A stretch of DNA of 64,000 bases from Tomitella biformata AHU 1821 (GCF_000524475.1 NZ_BAVQ01000043.1:1-64000); one strand, 5' to 3'. Shown: positions 56,801 through 63,924, counted from the first letter of the stretch. The notes: a model not told the origin generated them from the sequence alone. Numbers and translations: made by a program.

Positions 56801-57121
56801 GGGCCGAGTGGCCTCGATACCCCAGCCGATGGGGTCGAAACCGGACGGGCGGACCACGAGGAGCTCGCGGTTGACCGGCGCGAGGATCTCCGCGGCGCGA
56901 TCGACCAGGCCCTGCAGCTCGCCCTCGAGGCGACCGTCGGTGACGAGCTCGGTGAGCGCGGGCAGCCACGGCACACCCTGCCCGCCGAAGGCCACCGCGA
57001 AGCTCTCGCCCGCGGCAAGCCTGTCCGCGAGGGCCGTTCCCCGGGAGATGGTGGCCTTCTTGCCATTCGGCTGGTCGGCGGTGTCGTCGTTCGATCCGGA
57101 ACCGAATGCCTCGATGGTCAC
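47840..57121 (-). CDS. fas: Type I fatty acid synthase, single polypeptide
   Basis: This protein of about 3,093 residues makes C16-C26 acyl-CoAs de novo, the primers for mycolic acids. Domains in order: acetyltransferase (GHSQG, S152); FMN enoyl reductase (LAGMTPTTVDARIV, near 430); hot-dog dehydratase (SGDHNPIH, near 1240); malonyl/palmitoyl transferase (AGHSVGEYNAL, S1453); ACP with the phosphopantetheine Ser in DGASSRRNQ (S1822); ketoreductase (VTGASKGSIAAA, near 2130); ketosynthase (VAACATAAVS, C2729). The start is the GTG at 57121 with GAGGAG eight bases upstream. Residues 1518-1530 are encoded by an odd run of A/T-ending codons. Control is probably by a FasR-type regulator at the upstream inverted repeat. 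Confidence 0.96.
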   Translation of the reverse strand: MTIEAFGSGSNDDTADQPNGKKATISRGTALADRLAAGESFAVAFGGQGVPWLPALTELVTDGRLEGELQGLVDRAAEILAPVNRELLVVRPSGFDPIGWGIEATRPKASSLTSAAVSLPGVFLTHLAGLRALLDAGLDIKATKPVVTLGHSQGLLAAEAVKAEGKQDAELLAITQLIGAAASLTARRRGLIGTPDRSPMLAVSGVEPERVQQVLDELFAGSADGDAPVLAIRNGRRRVVLTGVPAQLARVRVHCEELATAEKADRTEKKTGGAPFTPIFEPVAVEVGFHHPAMNDALLMVSDWAERCGLDTELAARLASALLIDKVDWVAQVDTAIAADAKWILDLGPGDLLTRMTTGAVRGTGIGVIPASTRAGYRNLFTPGAAPEVDSPWASFAPVAKTLPDGRVVVETSFTKLTGRSPILLAGMTPTTVDARIVAAAANAGHWAELAGGGQVTEEIFSDRIAELTDLLEPGRAVQFNSLFLDPYLWKLQVGGKRLVQKARTTGAALDGLIVTAGIPELEDALAVIEERAEVGIPYIAFKPGTVSQIRSVIRIAAEVPDFPVIVQVEGGKAGGHHSWEDLDDLLLTTYAELRARTNIVLCVGGGIGTPERAADYLTGRWATELGFPVMPVDGILVGTAAMATLEATTSPEVKQLLVDTPGTEGWVGAGTAAGGMASGRSQLGADIHEIDNTASRCGRLLDEVAGDADAVAQRRDEIIAALDGTAKPYFGDVATMTYEQWLRRYVELAIGSDADAAATVASNGGADNGSVWLDSTWRTRFAKMLERAEARLNPVDNGPIPTLFAGEGLEHPQAAIDALLAQYSQADRALLHPADVYYFVELCRLPGKPVNFVPVVDGDVRRWWRSDSLWQAHDARYSADQVCVIPGTVAVAGITRVDEPVGELLDRFEAATSAELLANGAVAEAIPARRRTGRAEGILDVVLASPDMLWAGRHTKSPVHRLGEASEWTVVEGTVAGQFSAQHALTHATLTVVDETHVQLTVPLTGEHAVKILITVPASSIDGGTPIITADDADAAMTALLAVAAGQNLPEVKGGVARINLAWTPDLIADHSGVTAAGLPDQFVADTAGVPDVLVGACWPAVFAAIGAARTAEGASVIEGMLDLVHLDHGISLAGPLPTETSIMTVRAEATEVLDSDLGRVVEVRVQVGSILDLGLESEPVATLVERFAIRGRAGRGELTDPARAGGAVSADMVETPRRRRRQATVLAPIAMDAFASVSGDHNPIHTSKAAAKLAGLGGPIVHGMWLSAAAQQVATATDHAPDSRATTALTGWTARFLAPVRPGVEIDVRVERVGLDAGREVVEVSCRVEGELVMVASGKLDAPKTIYAFPGQGIQHKGMGLAGRNRSAAAKDIWDRADKHTRESLGFSILAVVRDNPTTLTARGEEHMHPDGVLFLTQFTQVAMATLACAQVAELREAQAFVEGSLLAGHSVGEYNALAAVAQVLPLEAVLEVVFHRGSAMHHLVPRDKQGRSDYRLAAIRPSQIGIADDDVKGFVEAIGARAGEFVQVVNYNLKGSQYAIAGTVAGLEALETEIDRLRAITGGKRAFIVVPGIDVPFHSQVLLDGVPDFRQTLEKLVPHDIDPSILVGHYIPNLVPRLFNLSREFVQEIWDLVQAGPLEDVLKDFDTWAADPSALTRVVLIELLAWQFASPVRWIETQDLLFREEEGGLAVERFIEVGVAGAPTVANLASQTLKLPGRVGRLPQVLNSEREAAILLCTDVEPAPVEEVEEAPAAETAAAPAAAAAPVAAPSAAAGAPRPDDITFSAGDATATLIALWTKLRADQVAKNDTIESLTDGASSRRNQLLVDLGSELSLGAIDGAAEADMPTLAATVDRMARTYRPFGPVLSDAIGDQLRRVLGPSGRRPAAIGERVKGAWELGEGWVSHVTAALALGTRDGASVRGGDLGGMVDGPVSDGGSVDNLIDAAVLAVGSARGIAVAKPAAAGGGGAVDSAALDEFAEKVTGPTGVLAETARTILAQLGLTETQIDEAQTADTELADLVSDELGSDWARQVAPAFDGRRAVLIDDRWASSREDLARLWLADADEAGEIADRFAVVDATVAKHAAWWQRRAANEGRSALAAAYGAIAAAPHAQDTAGTWSTDVAIVTGASKGSIAAAVVGDLLAGGATVVATTSSLDGKKLSFFRELYRDHARPGAALWVLPANMASFNDIDALVDWVGTQQTESAGGKAIVLKEPMTPTLLYPFAAPRVVGDLRDAGAKSELQMRVLLWSVERLIAGLSGIGADHDIDTHLHVVLPGSPNRGKFGGDGAYGESKASLDALIARWRAERGWAERVTLVHAIIGWVRGTGLMGGNDPLVEQVEAAGVRTWSTDEIATELLAAATTEVRALAAVDPQLVDLTGGLAEADLDLAALAGNQADAEDDEVAEDKDISTEATISALPSPPGLNLATTTPEWAELSVNPEDLVVIVGAGELGPYGSARTRFEMEVNEELSAAGVLELAWTTGMVTWEDSPSAGWYDVESGDLVPEAEIWERYHDAVIERCGIREFVDEGALQGGTAPLLTSVFLDKDLTFTVSSEAEARAFLDSDTERTTIASVPDSGDWKVTRKSGTEIRVPRRVQLSRIVGGQIPTGFDPTAWGIPADMVSSIDRVAQWNLVCTVDAFLTAGFDPSELLRWVHPTMVANTQGTGMGGMSSMRSLYVDNLLGEPHANDTLQEALPNVIAAHVVQSYVGGYGSMVHPVAACATAAVSVEEGVDKIRLGKAEFVVAGGFDDLSIEGVEGFGDMAATAETESMRAKGIEDRRFSRANDRRRGGFVESAGGGTVLLARGDVAAEMGLPVLGVVAWAGSHADGVHTSIPAPGIGALGVARGGRKSVLANSLATLGLTVDDIAVVSKHDTSTAANDPNESELHERISTALGRDEGNPLFVVSQKSLTGHAKGGAAAFQLIGLCQVLGQGIIPPNRSLDCVDGKFVEYPHLVWTREEPLRLGSAMPLKAGLLTSLGFGHVAGLIAIAHPEAFVAALAPANRDEYRAKAAARQVAGARRISQAMFGGAALYEKPADRRFDGIGCSADGSDSKVSVHEHEAAMLLAPAARLNKDGAYRLDGAE

Positions 57122-57224
57122 GTTTAGAGCTCCTCTCAATGAACGCCGGTTAGCGCTCGCAATACCCGACAAGGTTGACACAGAATCATGAGGAAGTCCT
57201 CACGTTCTATGACCTGCGGAGATG

Positions 57225-57257
57225 TACTCACGGGTAGCAATCGGCTACCCGTGAGTA
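57225..57257. promoter_or_regulatory. Perfect 14-bp inverted repeat upstream of fas (candidate FasR operator)
   Basis: tactcacgggtagc-aatcg-gctacccgtgagta is a perfect dyad about 104 bp upstream of the fas start codon. In M. tuberculosis the TetR-type activator FasR binds inverted repeats in the fas-acpS promoter. The rest of the 322-bp gap (57122-57443) shows no coding frame; it holds this promoter and that of the divergent 77-codon gene. Confidence 0.65.
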
Positions 57258-57443
57258 GAAATCGCCTGATATGCGCCGTTCCGCAATGTTGTGTTTTTCG
57301 TCACAAATTCCGGCCATCGGCGCGATCGATTGCCCGACGTCCGCCCAGGTCTAGGCCAGCCCACCTGGCCCCATTGACGCACTGCCCTCGGGCAGACATA
57401 ATTTGCGCACTAAGTATTTCCGTCCGACTGCGGGGAGAGAACC

Positions 57444-57677
57444 ATGGGCGACCTAATTCCGAACGACACACTGATCACCGCCACCCCCGAGGAGGGCCGC
57501 GCGCTCGCGATCAAGCTCGCCCGGCTGTCCATCAAGGCCACCCAGCCCGACGCCGAGATCCGCGCCCGGCTCCGCCCCGACTACGCGGAGAACGCGGACT
57601 CGCTGACCGCCGTGGCGCACGTGGTCGCCGTCGAGTTCTCGACGATCGCCGCCGCGAACAACTACTGGCGTGACTGA
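57444..57677 (+). CDS. Small protein of unknown function upstream of an OhrR-like gene
   Basis: This 77-residue protein starts at the ATG at 57444 with GGGAGAG upstream. It appears mostly helical (PEEGRALAIKLARLSI, then SLTAVAHVVAVEFSTIAAANNYWRD), with no signal peptide and no cysteine. No family is recognised. Its last eight bases overlap the start of the MarR gene, so the two are translationally coupled. It could be a partner or co-regulated product of that regulator. Confidence 0.6.
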   Translation: MGDLIPNDTLITATPEEGRALAIKLARLSIKATQPDAEIRARLRPDYAENADSLTAVAHVVAVEFSTIAAANNYWRD

Positions 57678-58152
57678 GTCACCGCCGCCCCTCTCGCTCA
57701 ACCTGCATGAGCAGCCCTGCTTCGCGTTGTTCACCACCGCGAACGCGGTCACCCGGGCCTACCGGGAGCTCCTGGACCCGCTGGGGCTGACCTACACCCA
57801 GTACCTGGTGATGCTCTCGCTCTGGGAGCGCGACGGCGTGAGCCTGCATGCGCTGAGCGCCCACACGCTGTTGGACTCCCCCACCCTCACCCCCGTCGTC
57901 CGACGACTGCAGGCGAAGGGCCTCGTGTCCCGCGCCCGGGCCGGTGATGACGTGCGCCGCCTCGTCATCACCGTGACCCCGGCCGCCCTCGAGTTGCGCG
58001 AGCGCGCCCGGCCGATCCCCGATGCGATGCTGTGCCGCGTGGGGCTCTCCGCCGACGATGAGCGCACCCTTGGCCGACTGCTCGCCGAGATGCGGGCGGC
58101 ATTGGCCCCGGCTGCCCATATCCCGCCAGACCAACAGCGGGCATCGACGTAG
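57670..58152 (+). CDS. MarR family regulator, OhrR-like
   Basis: This 160-residue winged-helix protein starts at the GTG at 57670. The N-terminal segment NLHEQPCFALFTTANAVTRAYRE carries C17, aligned with the redox-sensing Cys15 of OhrR, and LDPLGLTYTQYLVMLSLWE is the OhrR dimer/DNA-binding start. The wing is GDDVRRLVITVTPAA. OhrR proteins sense organic hydroperoxides through this Cys and derepress ohr, but no ohr gene is adjacent in this window. It is in an overlapping operon with the 77-residue protein. Confidence 0.85.
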   Translation: MTESPPPLSLNLHEQPCFALFTTANAVTRAYRELLDPLGLTYTQYLVMLSLWERDGVSLHALSAHTLLDSPTLTPVVRRLQAKGLVSRARAGDDVRRLVITVTPAALELRERARPIPDAMLCRVGLSADDERTLGRLLAEMRAALAPAAHIPPDQQRAST

Positions 58153-58160
58153 GCCGATCT

Positions 58161-58697
58161 CTATGGCAACGCGAACAGTCTCCGCCGCAGCGCGTAGACC
58201 GCGTCGTCGCGATCGCGCGTCCCCGACGGGCCTGGCAGCCCCTGCCCAGCGGTCGGCGCGGCGTCCACCCGGTGCCACTCCCGGATGGCGAACCGCTCGA
58301 CGATCCCCCAGCGTCCGCCCCGGCGTTCCAGGTGGTCGACGTACCGCACGCCCGTCGTGAAGTTCGCCCGCTCGGCGCCACGGCCCAGTTGCGCGTCGGG
58401 CATGGTCCAATGTCGGGCGGTGACATACGTCTCGGCAACGGCCGTGTCCCCCACCACCTCCGCCAGGTGGTTGTGCACCTCGTGCCGCGTACCGCCCAGC
58501 GTGCGCAATAGCGGCTCCACCCAGGCCACGAAATCCTCCACGGGGCCGTCGAATCCGGTGTGGTGGTCGATGCCGCCAGGGTGGTAGGCGCCGCGCACCA
58601 GATCCATGTCGAGGCGGTCGACGCCGCGGCAGTACCGCAGCACCACCTCCCCGATCTCCTGCTTCGCTAGCAATCCGCTCAACGCCGTCTCGTCCAT
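58161..58697 (-). CDS. SnoaL-like (NTF2-fold) protein
   Basis: This 178-residue protein starts at the ATG at 58697. LLAKQEIGEVVLRYCRGVDRLD, then LVRGAYHPGGIDHHTGFDGP and TRHEVHNHLAEVVGD are hallmarks of the SnoaL_4 group found in many actinobacterial catabolic genes. WGIVERFAIREWH ends the core, and a basic tail of about 30 residues follows. It is 10 bp downstream of the DHA2 efflux gene and probably cotranscribed. The enzymatic role, if any, is unknown. Confidence 0.75.
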   Translation of the reverse strand: MDETALSGLLAKQEIGEVVLRYCRGVDRLDMDLVRGAYHPGGIDHHTGFDGPVEDFVAWVEPLLRTLGGTRHEVHNHLAEVVGDTAVAETYVTARHWTMPDAQLGRGAERANFTTGVRYVDHLERRGGRWGIVERFAIREWHRVDAAPTAGQGLPGPSGTRDRDDAVYALRRRLFALP

Positions 58698-58707
58698 CCC
58701 CGCATTA

Positions 58708-60279
58708 TCACCGGAGGCCGGACAGGAGGTCCGATGCCGTCTCAACCAGTGCCGGAGCGCCCGTGTCCGCCGCGACCCGACGCCGGCCCGGCGCCCACAA
58801 CAGCAGGAGCACCGCAGCCGCGCCCGTGATCATCGCCAACACCAGGCTCGCCTGCTCCGCGCCGTCGAGGAACGCCGTTTTCGCGGCGTCGACCAGTGGG
58901 TCCGCCAGCGGCCCCGCCTGCCGCCCGACCTCTAGGGCCCCTGCCAGGGAGTCGCCCGCCGGCCCCCGCGCGGCCTCGGGCAGTTGCGGCAGCACCGGGT
59001 CCATGCCACGCGCGTAGCCGGCGGCCAGCAGGCTGCCGGCGACGGCGATGCCGAGGGCCGCGCCGATCTCCCGCGTCGCGTCGTTGACCGCGGCGGCGAC
59101 CCCTTGCTTGTCGGCCGGCGTGCCGTTGACAATGGCGACCGTCGCCGGGGAGGCGCACAGCCCCAACCCGCTGCTCATGACGAGGAGGGGCCAGAGCAGG
59201 TCGGAGTAGCCGGAGCCAACGTGCAACTCCCGCAGGAAGTAGAAGCCGGCGGCCATCGCCAACAGGCCCGTCACGGTGATCGCCTTGAGGCCGACCTTGC
59301 CTGCGATCCACGGCGCGATCAGGGCGAACACCATCAGCGGGACCATCATCGGCGCCGTTGCCACGGAGGCGCGCAGGGGACTGTAGTCGAGCACCAATTG
59401 CAGGTACTGAATGATGATGAGGAAGATGCCGAAGGTGACCATGAACTGGATGGTCAAGGACACGGAGCCGCTGGCGAAGCCCCGATCCTTGAACAGCCGC
59501 ACGTCCAACAGCGGATGCGTGGACCGCAGCTCCCACAGGGTGAACCCGATCAAGGCCAGCACCGCCACCGCTCCGGCGCCCAGCACCAGGGGCTCTGTCC
59601 AGCCGCGGATGGGCCCCTCGAGGATCGCCAGCACGCCGAGGCCGATGCCCACCGCCACCGCGACCGAGCCCACCGGGTCCATGCGGGGCGGCTGCTCGGC
59701 GCGGTACTCCGGCAGCGTCACCGCGCAGGCCAGGAGCGCCGCGCCCACCACTGTGAGCCCGATGAAGATCGACTCCCACGACCACCAGAGCAGGAGCAGC
59801 CCGGAGCCGAGGACCCCCACCATCGCGCCTGCGCCGGCGACTCCGGCCCACAGCCCCACCGCCCGACCGCGTTGTCCGGCGGGCAGGCCTGACGTGAGCA
59901 GCGAGAGGGTGGACGGCATCACGAACGCGGCGCCAACCCCGGCCACGACGCGTGCCGCGATGATCCAGTTGGGCGTGCCGAGCAGCAGCGGCAACCCGGA
60001 GCCCACCGTGAAGATCGCCAGCCCCACTACCAGCACGGCACGCCGGCCGTAACGATCGCCGAGGGATCCCGCCGGCAGCACCAGGCAGGCCAGCGCCAGG
60101 GTGTAGCCGTCGACTAGCCAGGTCATCTGGGATTGCGTCGCGTCGGTGTCGATCGCGATGTCCGGCAGCGCGGTGTAGAGGGCGGCCATCGACGCGATGA
60201 CGAGCACCACCGCCAGGCAGGACACCCCTAGCATCCACAGTTGCGGCCGGGTCAACTTGCCGTGCTCGACCATCGTCAT
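58708..60279 (-). CDS. DHA2-family (EmrB/QacA) multidrug efflux transporter
   Basis: This 523-residue protein has 14 predicted helices. Motif A (GSLGDRYGRRAVLV) follows helix 2, and motif C-like sequence (GAGAMVGVLGSGLLL) lies in helix 5, typical of drug:H+ antiporters. The start could be ATG 60279 or 60273; neither has a strong ribosome site. It is divergent from a TetR gene, and the gap holds overlapping GTAGC/GCTAC dyads, so it is probably induced by its own substrates through that repressor. Confidence 0.9.
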   Translation of the reverse strand: MTMVEHGKLTRPQLWMLGVSCLAVVLVIASMAALYTALPDIAIDTDATQSQMTWLVDGYTLALACLVLPAGSLGDRYGRRAVLVVGLAIFTVGSGLPLLLGTPNWIIAARVVAGVGAAFVMPSTLSLLTSGLPAGQRGRAVGLWAGVAGAGAMVGVLGSGLLLLWWSWESIFIGLTVVGAALLACAVTLPEYRAEQPPRMDPVGSVAVAVGIGLGVLAILEGPIRGWTEPLVLGAGAVAVLALIGFTLWELRSTHPLLDVRLFKDRGFASGSVSLTIQFMVTFGIFLIIIQYLQLVLDYSPLRASVATAPMMVPLMVFALIAPWIAGKVGLKAITVTGLLAMAAGFYFLRELHVGSGYSDLLWPLLVMSSGLGLCASPATVAIVNGTPADKQGVAAAVNDATREIGAALGIAVAGSLLAAGYARGMDPVLPQLPEAARGPAGDSLAGALEVGRQAGPLADPLVDAAKTAFLDGAEQASLVLAMITGAAAVLLLLWAPGRRRVAADTGAPALVETASDLLSGLR

Positions 60280-60324
60280 CGCCCGTCATCGAAGGTGTGC
60301 CGCCGCCATCTTTCGATACCGACG

Positions 60325-60349
60325 GTAGCGTTTCGCTACAGTTTGTAGC
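60325..60349. promoter_or_regulatory. Overlapping dyads, probable TetR operator
   Basis: gtagcg-ttt-cgctac (60325-60339) overlaps a second dyad gctac-agttt-gtagc (60335-60349), giving three evenly spaced half-sites between the divergent efflux and TetR genes. Confidence 0.65.
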
Positions 60350-60392
60350 ACAAGCGCCACCCTGTCTAGCCCATCGTGCAGAATGGAACTCG

Positions 60393-61010
60393 ATGAACTC
60401 GATGAACTCGCCTGAGATCGACCCGCGACGTGTCCGCTCCCGTTCGAGGCTGCTGGACGCGGCGGCCTCGCTGCTGTCCGCGGGCGGCGTCGAGGCCGTG
60501 ACCATCGAGGCTGTCACCCGGGCCTCCAAAGTCGCCCGGACCACGCTCTACCGGCATTTCCCGGATAACACCCAGCTGATCACGGCGGCGTTCGAACGGC
60601 TGGTGCCGAAGATCGACGGGCCGCTCACCGAAGGCACCGTGCGCGAGCGGTTCATCCAGCTCATCGACCACATGGCCGCCTCGGTGGAGGACGCGCCCCT
60701 GCAGCTGACCACGCTCGGCTGGCTGGCTCTCGGCTCCACCCGGCCCGGGGAGCCAGGACCCGCCGACGCGACACATTCCCTACGCACGCGCGTGATCAAC
60801 CAGTACCGCGAGCCCGCGGACGCGCTGTTCAACGACCCCGCAGTGCGGGCCGAGTTGGGCGATTTCGACAACAACCTCGCCATCGCCCAACTGGCGGGGC
60901 CGATCGTGTTCGCGCGGCTGGCCGTGCTGCCGGCCATCACGCAAGCGCAGCGCCATCAGATTGTCGACGACTTCCTCGCCGCCCGCAGCGCTAGGCCCGC
61001 TGCGGATTGA
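60393..61010 (+). CDS. TetR family repressor of the DHA2 efflux gene
   Basis: This 205-residue protein starts at the ATG at 60393 (alternative 60402; a 9-bp aactcgatg repeat covers both). The DNA-binding part is RSRLLDAAASLLSAGG, then TIEAVTRASKVARTTLYRHFPDNTQLI. The C-terminal domain (RFIQLIDHMAASVEDA onward) resembles the TetR_C_16/33-like class common in Mycobacteriales. It is divergent from the efflux pump gene and its 3' end overlaps the convergent oxidoreductase gene by 20 bp. Confidence 0.9.
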   Translation: MNSMNSPEIDPRRVRSRSRLLDAAASLLSAGGVEAVTIEAVTRASKVARTTLYRHFPDNTQLITAAFERLVPKIDGPLTEGTVRERFIQLIDHMAASVEDAPLQLTTLGWLALGSTRPGEPGPADATHSLRTRVINQYREPADALFNDPAVRAELGDFDNNLAIAQLAGPIVFARLAVLPAITQAQRHQIVDDFLAARSARPAAD

Positions 61011-62127
61011 CCAGGAACTTCTCGCCGGTGGCGCGCTTGTTGTAGACGGCGGCCACCGCGGGGTCCAGCAGCTCGGCCAACGACACCTCACGGGCATGGC
61101 CACTCACGAACGTCGTCGTCAGCTCCGCCGCAATCCGCCGCTGCAGCACGCCCGCCGCGTCGGCCCCGATCTTGCCCAGGAACGGCATCAACAGCCAGCC
61201 TCCGATCCCCCAGGCCATGCCGAAGTCGCGGTGGAGCACCGTCGGCGACCTGTCCAGCCCGCCGTACAGGTACACCTGCTTGTGAGTCGCGGACCCATAC
61301 GTGCTGTACGCGTCCGCGCCCGCGCTCAGTGCCCGCTCCATGGCGCTGAGAATGTCCCCAGCCAAGGTCCCACCGCCGGTCGCGTCGAACGCGATCGTCG
61401 CCCCTGTCGCCGCGACCGCCTCGTCGAGGTCTTGGCGGAACGTCTCCGACGTGGAGTTCACGACGTGCACCGCGCCCTGCTCCCGCAGCAGCACCTCTTG
61501 CTCCGGCCTGCGCACCACGTTGACCAGGCCGACGCCGTCCTTGCGGCAGACCCGGTTCAGCATCTGGCCCAGATTCGACGCCGCGGCCGTGTGCACCAGC
61601 GCGGAATGCCCCTCTCGCCGCATCGTCTCGACCATCCCCAGCGCGGTCATCGGGTTGACCAGAGCCGACGCGCCCTCCTGGGGCGTTGTGCCAGCGGCCA
61701 GCTCCAGACACATCGCCGCCGGCACGCACCGGAGCTGCGAGTACATCCCGCCGCCGAGCAGCGCGACGGTCTTACCCAACAGCGCCTGCGCCGCATCGGA
61801 CGTGCCGGCCTCCACGACCACGCCGGCGCCCTCGTTGCCCACCGGCATCGGCACGCCCACCCGGGCCGCCAGCGCACCCCGCGCCGCAGCCGGGATCGTG
61901 GCGGTGAGCACGGGCCGCTCGGCCGTGCCGGACACTCGCGCGGTGGACAGGTCCGCGGGGCCGAGGAGCAGTCCCAGGTCCGACGGGTTCAGCGGCGCGG
62001 CCTCGACGCGCACCACCACCTCGTCGGGACCGGGACCCGAAACCTCGACGTCCGCGAGGGACAGCTCTAGCTCCCCCTGCGCCGTGACGAGCGAGCGCAG
62101 CTGCAGGCCTGTGCGAATCGTTCCCAT
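60991..62127 (-). CDS. Zinc-free MDR oxidoreductase (quinone oxidoreductase-like)
   Basis: This 378-residue medium-chain dehydrogenase lacks the zinc Cys/His ligands. It has the GroES-like N-terminal domain (AAPLNPSDLGLLLG, GNEGAGVVVEAG), a Rossmann region (ALVHTAAASNLGQMLNRVC, replacing the usual GGxGxxG) and a C-terminal YGSATHKQVYLYGGLD. Similar actinobacterial proteins are annotated as zinc-binding dehydrogenases or NADPH:quinone reductases. Start ATG 62127 has GGGAG upstream. It is 88 bp downstream of the acyl-CoA synthetase gene on the same strand and may be cotranscribed. Confidence 0.82.
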   Translation of the reverse strand: MGTIRTGLQLRSLVTAQGELELSLADVEVSGPGPDEVVVRVEAAPLNPSDLGLLLGPADLSTARVSGTAERPVLTATIPAAARGALAARVGVPMPVGNEGAGVVVEAGTSDAAQALLGKTVALLGGGMYSQLRCVPAAMCLELAAGTTPQEGASALVNPMTALGMVETMRREGHSALVHTAAASNLGQMLNRVCRKDGVGLVNVVRRPEQEVLLREQGAVHVVNSTSETFRQDLDEAVAATGATIAFDATGGGTLAGDILSAMERALSAGADAYSTYGSATHKQVYLYGGLDRSPTVLHRDFGMAWGIGGWLLMPFLGKIGADAAGVLQRRIAAELTTTFVSGHAREVSLAELLDPAVAAVYNKRATGEKFLVNPQRA

Positions 62128-62214
62128 GTGACGTTCTCCCTGGTCGGCATGACGGTGACGGGTGGCCGTGGGGCCGCCCAGCCCCACCCTAAGCCGCGGC
62201 CAGGTCCAGCCTGG

Positions 62215-63924
62215 TCAGCTCGTCGCGGCCGCCCGCAGCTCCGGGAACTGGTCGTCCCGGTACTCGGTCGCGATGCGGCCCTCGGCGCTGTTCTCGCGGC
62301 CGCGCAGCTCCACCCGTCGGATCTTGCCGGAGATCGTCTTCGGCAGGTCGAAGAACTCGATCCGCCGCACTCGCAGGTACGGCGCGAGGTTATCGCGCGC
62401 GTGCTTCAGAATCTCGAACGCGGTCTGCTCGTTCTGCGCCCAACCCGCCGCGACCACAATGTAGGCCTTCGGCACCGCCAGCCTCGTCTCGTCCGGGGCC
62501 GGCACCACCGCAGCCTCTGCCACGGCGGGATGCTGCAACAAGACGCTTTCCAGCTCGAACGGGGAGATCTTGTAATCGGACGCCTTGAACACATCATCCG
62601 TCCGGCCGATATAGGTGATGTAGCCATCGCCGTCCCGGCTCGCGACGTCGCCCGTGTGGTAGTAGCCGCCCGCCATGACGTCGGCCGTCTTGCTCTCGTC
62701 GTGGACGTAGCCGGTCATCAGGTTGAATGGGGACTGGGCCAGGTCCAGGCAGATCTCGCCCTCGTCGGCCAGCTCCCCGGTCGCCGGATCCACGATCACC
62801 ACGGGCACGCCGGGCAGGGGCCGGCCCATGGAGCCGGACTTGAGCTCCGCGCCGGGGGTGTTGCCCACCAACGCGGTGGTCTCCGTCTGCCCGAAACCGT
62901 CCCGGATCGTCAGGCCCCACTCCCGCTGGACGTGCTCGATCACCTCGGGGTTCAGCGGCTCGCCGGCGCCGATGGCCTCGCGCAGCTTGCCCGCGCCGCC
63001 TGCCAGATCGGCCTGGATGAGCATGCGCCACACGGTCGGCGGGGCGCAGAACGTCGTCACCTCCGCCCGGCGGATCTCCCGCATCAGCGCGGCGGCGTCG
63101 AAGCGCGAGTAGTTGTAGATGAAGATCGTCGCCTCGGCGATCCACGGTGCGAAGAAACAGCTCCACGCGTGCTTCGCCCAGCCCGGAGAGCTGATGTTCA
63201 GATGCACGTCGCCGGGGCGTAGACCGAGGAAGAACATCGTCGACAGGTGGCCCACCGGATAGGACACCTGTGTGTGCTCCACCAGCTTCGGCTGGCTCGT
63301 GGTCCCCGAGGTGAAGTAGTACAGCAGCGGGTCGCCAGGTTTCGTCCGCGACTCGAAGGGCGCCGCGTCGGGCACGTCATACGCCGCCCCGTAGTCCAGC
63401 CAACCCTCGCTCGCGCCGTTGACCGCGACTCGCACATAGCCGCCGCCGACATCCGCGAATTTAGCCGCGTCCTCCGCGTTGACAATGACCGCACGCGCAT
63501 TGCCGCGGGACACCCGATCCCGGAGGCCGTCGGGGTCGATCGCGGTGGTCGTGGGCATCACCACGGCCCCGATCTTCATCAGCGCCAACATGGACTCCCA
63601 CAGCTCCACCTGGTTGTCGAGCATCAGCATCACGGCGTCCCCGCGCCCGACGCCCACGCTCTCCAGCCACCGTGCGACCTGATCCGACCGCCCGGCCATC
63701 TCATCGAAGCTGTATTTGACCTCCCGGCCGTCCTCCTCGACGATCCACAGCGCGGTCTCGGGGTTGCCGCGGGCGATCTGGTCGAACCAGTCGACCGCCC
63801 AATTGAAGTTGCCGTCGAACTGCGGCCAGGAGAACGCGTCGACAGCGCCGTCGTAGTCCCCGTGATTCGCGAGCAGGACGTCACGCATAACCCGAAACTC
63901 TGTGTGCGCTGCTGTGCTCGCCAT
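62215..63924 (-). CDS. AMP-forming acyl-CoA synthetase (acetyl/medium-chain type)
   Basis: This 569-residue enzyme activates carboxylic acids to acyl-CoAs through an acyl-AMP. The P-loop YYFTSGTTSQPK is at residues 202-213, followed by GFGQTETTALVG (A5), GYYHTGDVASRD (A7), GRTDDVFKASDYKISPFELE (A8) and the catalytic Lys in PKTISGKIRR near the end. Spacing is closest to the ACSM/acetyl-CoA-synthetase-like group. AGGAG lies seven bases before the ATG at 63924. The substrate, probably a short- or medium-chain or aromatic acid, is not determinable. Upstream to base 64000 only promoter-like sequence is seen. Confidence 0.9.
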   Translation of the reverse strand: MASTAAHTEFRVMRDVLLANHGDYDGAVDAFSWPQFDGNFNWAVDWFDQIARGNPETALWIVEEDGREVKYSFDEMAGRSDQVARWLESVGVGRGDAVMLMLDNQVELWESMLALMKIGAVVMPTTTAIDPDGLRDRVSRGNARAVIVNAEDAAKFADVGGGYVRVAVNGASEGWLDYGAAYDVPDAAPFESRTKPGDPLLYYFTSGTTSQPKLVEHTQVSYPVGHLSTMFFLGLRPGDVHLNISSPGWAKHAWSCFFAPWIAEATIFIYNYSRFDAAALMREIRRAEVTTFCAPPTVWRMLIQADLAGGAGKLREAIGAGEPLNPEVIEHVQREWGLTIRDGFGQTETTALVGNTPGAELKSGSMGRPLPGVPVVIVDPATGELADEGEICLDLAQSPFNLMTGYVHDESKTADVMAGGYYHTGDVASRDGDGYITYIGRTDDVFKASDYKISPFELESVLLQHPAVAEAAVVPAPDETRLAVPKAYIVVAAGWAQNEQTAFEILKHARDNLAPYLRVRRIEFFDLPKTISGKIRRVELRGRENSAEGRIATEYRDDQFPELRAAATS

